Assembly: GCA_037969175.1 (NCBI GenBank)
Contig: JBBKWX010000133.1
Location: forward strand, 1-30,105
Reading direction: 5' to 3'
From: JBBKWX01 sp037969175
GTDB taxonomy: Bacteria; Bacteroidota; Bacteroidia; AKYH767-A; JBBKVM01
Length of the DNA stretch: 30,105 nt
A program made the position numbers and the translations under genes. Each line of letters begins with the position of its first letter. Within the stretch, counting starts at the first letter, position 1. Of the stretch, positions 1 through 7,204 are shown one piece after another. The notes under the pieces are model-generated. The model was not told where the DNA came from, did not search any database, and saw only the letters and a list, made by a program, of their open reading frames with translations.

Positions 1-464
1 GAATCCATTAACATGCTCATTAATGCAAAAGCTACCGGTGCATGATGTAAAACAATTCCACCCAGTAGTGAATGAACCGTTGAATCTTCAGCATGAGGCA
101 CACCTAGTGGCATGCCTTCCAACAAACTGTGTACGCACAAACCAACCATTACTGCAAACGGAAATTTTGCATGATCATGGTTATGTTTATGGACATGGAT
201 ATGCCCGTGCTCAATTCCTTCGGATGCATATTCAAGAACGATCTGGATAAAAAATCCGATCAACATATATGCTCCGATTTGTTGATCGCCACTTGCATAC
301 ACTTCCGGAATAAGATGCATCAGAGAGATCCCGAACAAATACGCACCACTGAAAGCTAGCAGTAATTTCAAACGATGTTTACTATTCTTACCGGGAAGAA
401 TAAAATAGATCAATCCACTAAGGATTGCTGAGAACAGAAGTGCTAAATAAAGAACGATATCCAT
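1..464 (-). CDS. ZIP-family divalent metal transporter (3' part beyond window)
   Basis: Partial gene: the ATG is at 464-462 and the frame stays open to base 1, so about 154 N-terminal residues are present. ZIP proteins move Zn2+, Fe2+ and related ions across the inner membrane. Visible are hydrophobic segments near residues 3-23, 35-53 and 63-80, then a histidine-rich cytoplasmic-type loop with seven alternating His at 86-98. Next comes the family signature HSLLEGMPLG (H112, E116), and then LHHAPVAFAL (H140, H141). These two helices carry the metal-binding residues in the family, and the second resembles the ZIP1-3 form (HK..AF.L) more than the HEIP form. The start lies 9 nt after the methyltransferase stop, so it is probably the third gene of the symporter operon. 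Metal specificity cannot be read from the sequence. Confidence 0.88.
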   Translation of the reverse strand, partial: MDIVLYLALLFSAILSGLIYFILPGKNSKHRLKLLLAFSGAYLFGISLMHLIPEVYASGDQQIGAYMLIGFFIQIVLEYASEGIEHGHIHVHKHNHDHAKFPFAVMVGLCVHSLLEGMPLGVPHAEDSTVHSLLGGIVLHHAPVAFALMSMLMD

Positions 465-473
465 TTCTTCTCT

Positions 474-1217
474 TTAATGTTTTTTTCCTACAAGGATAAG
501 TCTGGGGCTGCTTTCGGACTGGAATTCATTCAGATCGTAATCTCCAAATAGTTCGATCTCTGTCAATCCTGCTTTTGTAAAATATTCTACTAAAATATCG
601 CTGGTAAACGCTTCAACTTTTTCTACAAAATGGAATTTGTTTTCGCCGTCTTTCACTTCAATATGTTTCCAGATAAATCCATCTTCAACTTCACGTCTTA
701 TATCGAAACCTATCCCATCGATCTCTTTATGTTCCTTTGGACTAAGCTTACTAATAACTCTATTCGTATTCATATAATCCATTACCAAATGCCCACCCGG
801 CTTGATTGCAGAATACATAGAGCGCATAGCTTTTGTATTATCTGATGCCTTTTCGAAATAACCAAAACTGGTAAATAAATTGAGAACAGCATCAAAATAA
901 TTTACCATAAACATCTCCCGCATATCATGTTGATAAAAACTAAGTTTTTCATTTTCAAAAGTGCGGTTGTGTTTAATATTTCTTTTAGAAAGGTCTGTTC
1001 CGGTTACATCAAACCCTTTTTTATTCAAATATTGTGAATGCCTTCCTTTACCGCATGCAACATCGTAGATCTTAGCATCCGTTTTTAGCGCAAGATGTTC
1101 AATTAAATTATCAAGAAAAGATGCAGCTTCATCTTCATCACGATGCCTATATAATATTTCGTAATACCGGGAATCAAACCAGGTTTCAAACCACTCTTTT
1201 TTTACAATATTTTCCAT
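474..1217 (-). CDS. Class I SAM-dependent methyltransferase
   Basis: Product of 247 residues from the ATG at 1217. The frame extends upstream to 1250, but that would overlap the symporter gene. The 1217 start begins MENIVKKEWF and has AGGA just upstream. The Rossmann-type methyltransferase core is clear: motif I near residues 50-56 (VACGKGRHS), an acidic residue after the next strand (GTDLS), then YQHDMRE and the post-I strand FDAVLNLFTSFGYF. A carboxy-terminal region with VEYFTKAGLTEIELFGDY completes the fold. This is the YcgJ/UbiE-like 'Methyltransf_25' type, and the substrate is unknown. The gene starts 29 nt after the stop of the symporter and is followed 9 nt later by the ZIP gene, so all three are probably cotranscribed. 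Confidence 0.85.
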   Translation of the reverse strand: MENIVKKEWFETWFDSRYYEILYRHRDEDEAASFLDNLIEHLALKTDAKIYDVACGKGRHSQYLNKKGFDVTGTDLSKRNIKHNRTFENEKLSFYQHDMREMFMVNYFDAVLNLFTSFGYFEKASDNTKAMRSMYSAIKPGGHLVMDYMNTNRVISKLSPKEHKEIDGIGFDIRREVEDGFIWKHIEVKDGENKFHFVEKVEAFTSDILVEYFTKAGLTEIELFGDYDLNEFQSESSPRLILVGKKH

Positions 1218-1246
1218 AATTCCTGTTGGCGGCAAAGATACACAAA

Positions 1247-3016
1247 TCAATCACTGAAGACTTTTGTTTTATCAAGGAATCGTCTGAGTACAAGATATGA
1301 GACTAAAGCCACAGCTGCTGAGAGCATGGCTTCGTTCCATTCTTTGAAGATCAATTTACCTGTCAGGAATAAAATAGAATAGGTTAATAAGACAGCTGAC
1401 AGCCAGCAAACAACCAATGGCCACAGATTCTTACCTGTTTCATTTGCTGCACGCAATGGAGCCCAGGCTCCATCAGGTCTTACCTTTTTATAGAATGCTT
1501 CAAGTGTTACTCTGTTAGTAGGTTTTGTTAAAAATGTGACTGAGATCCATACCACAGTCGTAAATCCAACCGTGAAAAAATAACTATCCGGAAATTCCCA
1601 TCCCATCCCATAATGTCCAAACCCATAAGCAATGAAAGGGGCAATGGTAGCAGAGATCTCACTCCATGCATTGATCCTCCACCAATACCAGCGTAAGATC
1701 AGAACCATCCCCAGCCCGGCTCCGCATTCTATAATGAAGGTCCATACTCCGGAGATCGTAGTTATTTGTGAAGTGGCGAACAGTGCGATGAGCATGATGA
1801 GAAATGTTGTGATCCGACTTGCTGCTACCAATTTTTTCTGTGACGCAGCCTTATCTACAAACCGGTGATAAAAATCATTAATCAAATAAGACGCACCCCA
1901 ATTTAGCTGAGTACTTATTGTGCTCATATAAGCCGCAAGAAATGCAACTAATAATAGACCTTTTAATCCGGCCGGCAGATAATCTTTCATTGCCATCACA
2001 AATCCTTCCCGCTTTGCATCAGGACCCAATTCCGGATATAGTATCATTGCAGATAATCCTACCAGGATCCAGGGCCATGGCCTTAAACAATAATGAGAGA
2101 TCTGAAAAAGAAGTGTAGCTGCAATCGCATCTTTTTCACTTTTAGTACTCATCATTCGCTGAACTATATAGCCACCACCGCCGGGTTCAGCACCGGGATA
2201 CCAACTTGCCCACCATTGTATGGTTGTATAAGCGAGAAAGGCGCCAAGTGTTATACTTAAAGCACCGGCCGCATCTCCGGCCGAACCGATATGTGGGAAA
2301 AATTCAAGACTCCAGGAAGGCAATTGCATTTTTAATCCATCAATTCCACCCACTTCCGGACTGTTTACTACGATCACTGCAAGAATAACACAGCCTGTCA
2401 TTGCAATTATAAATTGCACCACATCCGTCATCGCTACTCCCATCAATCCCGACATAGATGAATAGATCGCAGTAATGGTCATGGCTGCAAGTGCATACCA
2501 CAATAGCTGATCATCCGGAAGATCAAAGAATACTTTCAGTATAGACATCAAAGCAACATTGACCCATCCAATGATCAATACATTCATAAATAATCCAAGA
2601 TAGATGGATCTGAATCCACGTAAAAAAGCGGCAGCCTTTCCGCTATATCTTATTTCGATCAATTCTACTTCTGTTAGAACTTCCGCTCTTCGCCAAAGTC
2701 TTGCGAAAAAAAACGTGGTCAACATTCCTCCAAAAAGAAAAGTCCACCAAAGCCAGTTTCCACTGATTCCATGTAGACCCACCAATTCGGTTACTGCAAG
2801 TGGAGTGTCTGCAGCAAAAGTGGTAGCTACCATGGATATTCCGGCTATGTACCAGGGTAAATTTCTACCACCGAGAAAGTAATCAGTTACAGACTTTCCG
2901 GCGGATGCACGGTATTTAAGTCCAATTGCTAATGATAAAATCAGGAAGGCGGCTACAATGAGCCAGTCGATAAGTTCGAGATGCATAGGTCTTGCTTGGT
3001 GCTCAAAGTTGTTCAT
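1247..3016 (-). CDS. Sodium/solute symporter (SSS family)
   Basis: Polytopic inner-membrane protein of 589 residues with about 13 or more hydrophobic helices. Near the N-terminus are DYFLGGRNLPW and GISMVATTFAADTP, the typical SSS pattern (the panF/putP/SGLT superfamily). Further on are the WWASWYPG segment and YMSTISTQLNWGASYLINDFY, which corresponds to the TM8 sodium-site region of the family. The substrate is not predictable; related Bacteroidota proteins are annotated only as Na+/solute symporters. A second Met (MHLELID) at 2986 is an alternative start; I kept 3016 because an A-rich leader precedes it. It is the first gene of a minus-strand run with the methyltransferase and ZIP genes, and is divergent from corA across 51 nt. 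Confidence 0.9.
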   Translation of the reverse strand: MNNFEHQARPMHLELIDWLIVAAFLILSLAIGLKYRASAGKSVTDYFLGGRNLPWYIAGISMVATTFAADTPLAVTELVGLHGISGNWLWWTFLFGGMLTTFFFARLWRRAEVLTEVELIEIRYSGKAAAFLRGFRSIYLGLFMNVLIIGWVNVALMSILKVFFDLPDDQLLWYALAAMTITAIYSSMSGLMGVAMTDVVQFIIAMTGCVILAVIVVNSPEVGGIDGLKMQLPSWSLEFFPHIGSAGDAAGALSITLGAFLAYTTIQWWASWYPGAEPGGGGYIVQRMMSTKSEKDAIAATLLFQISHYCLRPWPWILVGLSAMILYPELGPDAKREGFVMAMKDYLPAGLKGLLLVAFLAAYMSTISTQLNWGASYLINDFYHRFVDKAASQKKLVAASRITTFLIMLIALFATSQITTISGVWTFIIECGAGLGMVLILRWYWWRINAWSEISATIAPFIAYGFGHYGMGWEFPDSYFFTVGFTTVVWISVTFLTKPTNRVTLEAFYKKVRPDGAWAPLRAANETGKNLWPLVVCWLSAVLLTYSILFLTGKLIFKEWNEAMLSAAVALVSYLVLRRFLDKTKVFSD

Positions 3017-3034
3017 TTATATCTATTTTTACAA

Positions 3035-3056
3035 TTCTGAAAGAAAATATTCAGAA
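3035..3056. promoter_or_regulatory. Inverted repeat in the symporter/corA divergent intergenic region
   Basis: Perfect 7-bp dyad TTCTGAA (3035-3041) and TTCAGAA (3050-3056) with an 8-nt spacer, occupying almost half of the 51-nt gap between the two divergent starts. A regulator binding here could affect both promoters. No good TAnnTTTG box was found for either gene. That it is an operator is inference from position and symmetry only. Confidence 0.35.
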
Positions 3057-3067
3057 ATCTTCAACTT

Positions 3068-4195
3068 ATGGCTCGCAAAAAACAATCTTCAGGTAAGTCA
3101 GCTAAGCCCAGACGCAGCTTTCCCGGTTCAGCTCCCGGCTCAATAAATATTCCTGAGAATTCCTTGAAACCCATACTGTGGCTTCATACATACAAAGGTG
3201 AGAACCATAATGAAGTTGAAGTACCGGATTTTAAGCAAGCCTGGAAGCAGATCAATTCGGATCAGGAAAGCACATATTGGCTGGATATTAAAGGTTTTGG
3301 TGACCCGGAACTTTTCGATTCTCTCAATACAGAAGCCGGGATACATAAACTGGAATTAGAGGATACGGTTAATACTCACCAACGACCAAAAGTTGAAGAA
3401 TATGCTAATCATTATTTTATGGTAAGCAGAATGATGTACAAGCTGGAGGACGAATTGAATAATGAACAACTCTCCATGTACATGGGTAAAAATTGGTTGA
3501 TCACTTTACAAGAATCCTATTATGATATTTTGGATCCGGTAAGGGAAAGGGTAAGACATGGAAAAGGTCGTATTAGAAACAGTGGTCCGGATTATCTTGC
3601 CTATGCATTGATGGATGCCGTAGTAGATAATTATTACCCATTATTGGAACAATTAGGAACAGAGCTGGATGATCTTGAAGATGCATTATTTGATGCACCG
3701 AAAAGAGAAAATTTACAATCACTTCAACTGGCAAAGCGTGACTTGATCATCATGAGAAGAGCTATCTGGCCCGAACGAGAAAAGATCAATGAGATCCTGA
3801 GAAGTAAATCTGATTTGTTGAGAGAAGATAACCGGGTTTTTTTCCGCGACATTTATGATCATAGTGTACAAGTCATGGATCTTGTGGAGAATTACAAAGA
3901 AATGACAGCAAGTTTGATGGATATTTATCTTTCAAGTTTGAGTAATCGGATGAACCAGATCATGAAAGTTCTGGCTATCATTTCTTCGATCTTTATTCCA
4001 TTGGGTTTTATAGCCGGTTTATATGGGATGAATTTCATGTACGAAAATCCGGATGGGTCAGGAGAAAATTATGTCATGAATATGCCGGAACTAAGATCAC
4101 CATATGGCTATCCAATAGTCTTGGGTTTGATGGCAACAATAGTAATATTTCAATTAATAATATTTTATAAAAAGGGTTGGCTTAATAAAGATTAA
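3068..4195 (+). CDS. corA: CorA-family magnesium/cobalt transporter
   Basis: Product of 375 residues. CorA is a homopentameric inner-membrane channel for Mg2+ and Co2+ with a large cytoplasmic funnel. The sequence shows a basic N-terminal tail, a soluble alpha/beta domain followed by long helices, and two transmembrane segments near the C-terminus (about residues 304-322 and 350-368). The diagnostic YGMN motif closes TM1 (GMN at 320-322), followed by the acidic loop MYENPDG between the helices and a Lys-containing tail. Length is usual for the Bacteroidota version. It is the first gene of a five-gene plus-strand operon; only 1 nt separates its stop from the next ATG. The 5' region shares 51 nt with the divergent symporter gene and holds a dyad at 3035-3056. 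Confidence 0.95.
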   Translation: MARKKQSSGKSAKPRRSFPGSAPGSINIPENSLKPILWLHTYKGENHNEVEVPDFKQAWKQINSDQESTYWLDIKGFGDPELFDSLNTEAGIHKLELEDTVNTHQRPKVEEYANHYFMVSRMMYKLEDELNNEQLSMYMGKNWLITLQESYYDILDPVRERVRHGKGRIRNSGPDYLAYALMDAVVDNYYPLLEQLGTELDDLEDALFDAPKRENLQSLQLAKRDLIIMRRAIWPEREKINEILRSKSDLLREDNRVFFRDIYDHSVQVMDLVENYKEMTASLMDIYLSSLSNRMNQIMKVLAIISSIFIPLGFIAGLYGMNFMYENPDGSGENYVMNMPELRSPYGYPIVLGLMATIVIFQLIIFYKKGWLNKD

Positions 4196-4196
4196 T

Positions 4197-5390
4197 ATGA
4201 CAGAAGAAAAGAAGGGATTTGATTTTGCTTACACCGCTACAACCTTTCAGGGGTTAGAAGAAGTACTTGCTGAAGAATTATTACAGCTCGGAGCATCAGA
4301 AGTAGAAATAGGAGGAAGGGCAGTATTTTTTAATGCTGATACGGAATCTTTTTACAGAATAATGTACAAGAATTTTTGTGCTTTGCGAATACTTAAACCG
4401 ATACATTCCTTTAGTTTCAGAGATGCAAAAGGATTGTATGACGGCACTCAGAAAGTGAACTGGCTTGATATACTTTCACTACATGATACGTTTGCGGTAG
4501 ATGCAGTTTTGATCAAGTCTTTTATTGATAATTCAATGTTCGCCGGATTAAAAGTAAAAGATGCGATCGTCGATCAGTTCAGAGAGAAATATGGAAAACG
4601 TCCGGACATAGATAAAGACAATCCTGAATTTAAGATCAATGTACATGTTCATGCCGAAAGATGTACGATAAGTCTGGATGCATCTGGTGATACACTTAAT
4701 AAGCGTGGATACAGAAAAGATGCAACTACTGCACCTTTGAATGAAGTATTGGCAGCTGGTTTAATTCGTCTTTCAGGTTGGGACAGACAGAGTCCCTTTG
4801 TGGATCCTATGTGTGGTTCAGGTACAATTGCAATTGAAGCTGCAATGTATGCAAGCAATACTCCTTCAGGGAGATTCAGACAGCAATTTGGCTTCATGAA
4901 ATGGAAGGATTTTGATATCACACTTTGGAGAAAAGTAACCGAAGCTGCCAACAAAGAAGTGATCGATGAGATCCCTCCGATCTGGGCTTCTGACCAAAGC
5001 AGAGATGCAATTGACATCGCAAGTGTAAATATGAAAGCAGCAGGAATGGACGAGCATATCTTTTTACATCGTTGCAAGATCCAGGATCTGAATCCTTTGG
5101 AAGGACCCGGTATCGTTATGCTTAATCCTCCTTACGGCGAGCGACTTGATCCCGAATTTTTGGGTGAATTGTATAAAGATATAGGGGATGGTCTTAAAAG
5201 AAATTTTAAAAGCTATACGGCATGGTTGCTAACATCCAACCGAGAAGCATCTAAATCAATAGGCTTGCATTCTTCAAAAAAATTGAAACTGTTTAATGGA
5301 TCTTTAGAATGCAGATTCTTTTGCTTTGAATTGTATGAAGGAAGTAAGAAAGCAAAATACAATCAGGAGAATGAAGAAGCAGCGGACTAA
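4197..5390 (+). CDS. THUMP-domain 23S rRNA guanine-N2 methyltransferase (RlmL type)
   Basis: Product of 397 residues with the layout of the N-terminal half of E. coli RlmKL (m2G2445 of 23S rRNA). It has an N-terminal ferredoxin-like region and THUMP domain (about residues 10-160), then a Rossmann methyltransferase. Motif I is FVDPMCGSGTIAIEAA (about 200-215), and the catalytic motif IV is NPPY at 310-313, expected for modification of an exocyclic amine. The TTAPLNEVLAAGLI stretch before motif I is typical of this family. The RlmK half is absent, which is usual outside gammaproteobacteria. It starts 1 nt after corA and overlaps the next gene by 20 nt. The modified position in this organism is inferred from family only. 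Confidence 0.9.
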   Translation: MTEEKKGFDFAYTATTFQGLEEVLAEELLQLGASEVEIGGRAVFFNADTESFYRIMYKNFCALRILKPIHSFSFRDAKGLYDGTQKVNWLDILSLHDTFAVDAVLIKSFIDNSMFAGLKVKDAIVDQFREKYGKRPDIDKDNPEFKINVHVHAERCTISLDASGDTLNKRGYRKDATTAPLNEVLAAGLIRLSGWDRQSPFVDPMCGSGTIAIEAAMYASNTPSGRFRQQFGFMKWKDFDITLWRKVTEAANKEVIDEIPPIWASDQSRDAIDIASVNMKAAGMDEHIFLHRCKIQDLNPLEGPGIVMLNPPYGERLDPEFLGELYKDIGDGLKRNFKSYTAWLLTSNREASKSIGLHSSKKLKLFNGSLECRFFCFELYEGSKKAKYNQENEEAAD

Positions 5391-5763
5391 TATCAGCTCA
5401 AATGCTCCCTGGGAAAAGATTGCATCCTATTCGAGAGCAGTTCGGATCGGAGATCTGATAGAAGTAGCCGGTACAACCGCAGTAAAAGATGGGAGGATCT
5501 GTTTCCCCGGCGATGCAAGTGCACAGACAAAAGTTATTCTTGAGATCATAAAGAAAGCTCTCAAAGATTCAGGAGCAGAATTAAAGGATGTTATTCGCAC
5601 AAGGATCTATGTAACCCATATTCGGGATTGGGAAAAAGTAGTCCGAGTTCATGGTGAATATTTTGCGGGAATAATGCCGGCAACAACTTTAGTAGAGGTG
5701 AGTTCACTGATCGATCCTGATATGTTAGTTGAAATTGAAGCTACCGCAATAATTTCTGAATAA
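5371..5763 (+). CDS. Rid (YjgF/UK114)-family protein with Thr at the usual catalytic Arg
   Basis: Product of 130 residues from the ATG at 5371, which has a strong AGGAGA just upstream. A longer frame from 5326 lies inside the preceding gene. The Rid fold is clear: IGDLIEVAGTTAV, QTKVILEIIKKALKDSGAELKDVIRTRIYVTHI, and the C-terminal LVEIEATAII. RidA proper hydrolyses reactive enamine/imine intermediates from PLP enzymes using an Arg in a PAR(S/T) motif. Here that stretch reads MPATTLVEV (Thr105), so classical imine deaminase activity is doubtful. The protein fits the Rid subfamilies that lack this Arg, whose functions are largely unknown. It overlaps the methyltransferase gene by 20 nt, and its stop overlaps the next start (TAATG), indicating translational coupling. 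Confidence 0.9.
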   Translation: MKKQRTNISSNAPWEKIASYSRAVRIGDLIEVAGTTAVKDGRICFPGDASAQTKVILEIIKKALKDSGAELKDVIRTRIYVTHIRDWEKVVRVHGEYFAGIMPATTLVEVSSLIDPDMLVEIEATAIISE

Positions 5764-6218
5764 TGATTTTGCTGGAACCTATAGCTTTTGTGAAAAACAA
5801 GATCAAGAATTCTTATGAAGGTCCTTGGGCAGATATTGAGTCAGAAATTGTGCTTACCGAAAATTTTGATGGATCTGTTTTTACCGGATTGTTGGAATTT
5901 TCACATCTTGAAATTTTCTTTTATTTCGATAAACTGAGTAAAGAGAATATTTGCAGCGCTACCCGACGTCCTAAAGATAATCCTGCATGGCCTGTTACAG
6001 GTATTTTTGCTCAAAGAGGAAGTGGAAGACCAAATTTGATTGGAGCTACTTATGTGAAATTGCTGGCAGTAAATGATAATAAAATCCGTGTTCAGGGACT
6101 TGATGCATTTGATGGAACCCCTGTCCTGGATATAAAACCGGTAATGAAAGAATTTCTTCCCAGGGAAAAAATCATTCAACCGAAATGGAGTGAGGAATTA
6201 ATGAAGAATTATTTTTAA
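5763..6218 (+). CDS. TrmO-like tRNA (N6-threonylcarbamoyladenosine-37-N6) methyltransferase
   Basis: Product of 151 residues consisting of a single TsaA-like (UPF0066/YaeB) beta-barrel domain. Family hallmarks are GIFAQRGSGRPNLIG (about residues 80-94), which lines the SAM/substrate site, and LDAFDGTPVLDIKP (about 112-125). In E. coli TrmO this domain methylates t6A37 of tRNA-Thr to m6t6A; E. coli TrmO also carries a C-terminal extension that is missing here, as in many short homologues. The start overlaps the stop of the Rid gene (TAATG), and its stop likewise overlaps the pfkA ATG. Function is assigned by family, and the exact tRNA target is unproven. Confidence 0.85.
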   Translation: MILLEPIAFVKNKIKNSYEGPWADIESEIVLTENFDGSVFTGLLEFSHLEIFFYFDKLSKENICSATRRPKDNPAWPVTGIFAQRGSGRPNLIGATYVKLLAVNDNKIRVQGLDAFDGTPVLDIKPVMKEFLPREKIIQPKWSEELMKNYF

Positions 6219-7201
6219 TGAAAACAAATATCAAACATATAGCTGTGTTTACTTCCGGTGGAGATGCCCCGGGTATGAATGCAGCAATACGGGCAGTGGT
6301 TAGAGCAGGGATCTTTCATGGAATAAAAATTTCAGGAATTTTACGTGGATATCAGGGATTGATTGATGATGATATCATAGATCTTGAATCAGGTTCGGTA
6401 AGTAATATTATCCAACGGGGAGGTACGATTCTGAAGACCGCAAGATCCGATCAATTCATGTCAGCATCAGGAAGAAAAATTGCATTTGAAAATTTAAAGA
6501 AGCATAATATTGATGCTTTGATCGCCATTGGAGGAGACGGGACATTTAGAGGTGCTTTGGAGTTTAATAAGGAATATGATATTCCTATCATCGGCTTACC
6601 CGGAACAATTGATAATGATCTGTATGGTACCGATTATACAATAGGATACGACACTGCAATTAATACTGTGATACAGTGTGTAGATAAAATAAGGGATACA
6701 GCAGCTTCTCATGATCGCTTATTTTTTGTAGAAGTAATGGGCAGGGATGCAGGTTTTATTGCTCTTCGTTCAGGTATTGGAGTGGGAGCAGAGGCAATAT
6801 TAATTCCGGAAAGTAAGACCAATCTGGATACATTGATCGCAACATTACAAAGAGGATGGAACAGACAAAAAAGTTCATCCATTATTATTGTTGCGGAGGG
6901 AGATGATGCCGGAGGAGCATTTGAAATTGCGAAAAGAGTAAAAGAGAAATTCAATCAATACGATACCCGTGTTTCAGTTTTGGGACATTTGCAACGTGGT
7001 GGAAGCCCTACCTGCCTTGACAGGGTGATGGCAAGCAGGATGGGAGTTGCTGCAGTTGAAGGACTCATGGAAGGGAAACGCGAAGTGATGGCAGGGATCA
7101 TTCATGACAATGTAGTATATACTCCTTTGGAGAAGTCAGTGAAACATCATTCTGAGATCAATCCTTCACTGCTTAGAATAGCAGAAATGCTTTCATTATA
7201 G
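6218..7201 (+). CDS. pfkA: ATP-dependent 6-phosphofructokinase
   Basis: Product of 327 residues, the usual length for bacterial PfkA. It phosphorylates fructose 6-phosphate to the 1,6-bisphosphate in glycolysis. ATP-site motif TSGGDAPGMNAAIR is at 12-25. GGDGT is at 105-109; Gly rather than Asp after GGD indicates ATP, not pyrophosphate, as donor. PGTIDND contains the catalytic Asp132, with Gly where PPi enzymes have Lys. MGRDAGF (about 174-180) and LGHLQRGGSP bind fructose 6-phosphate. It is last in the corA operon, translationally coupled to the TrmO-like gene by TAATG. Its stop is only 3 nt from the convergent TonB receptor stop, and I see no intergenic terminator. A glycolytic enzyme in a transport/RNA-modification operon is a little unexpected. 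Confidence 0.96.
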   Translation: MKTNIKHIAVFTSGGDAPGMNAAIRAVVRAGIFHGIKISGILRGYQGLIDDDIIDLESGSVSNIIQRGGTILKTARSDQFMSASGRKIAFENLKKHNIDALIAIGGDGTFRGALEFNKEYDIPIIGLPGTIDNDLYGTDYTIGYDTAINTVIQCVDKIRDTAASHDRLFFVEVMGRDAGFIALRSGIGVGAEAILIPESKTNLDTLIATLQRGWNRQKSSSIIIVAEGDDAGGAFEIAKRVKEKFNQYDTRVSVLGHLQRGGSPTCLDRVMASRMGVAAVEGLMEGKREVMAGIIHDNVVYTPLEKSVKHHSEINPSLLRIAEMLSL

Positions 7202-7204
7202 ATC

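Noticed and set aside
1218..1250. Eleven-codon longer start of the methyltransferase
   Set aside because: It overlaps the symporter gene end; the ATG at 1217 has AGGA just upstream and gives a natural N-terminus.
4649..5077. 142-codon minus-strand open frame inside the rRNA methyltransferase gene
   Set aside because: Antisense shadow of a clear conserved gene; no family resemblance in its translation.
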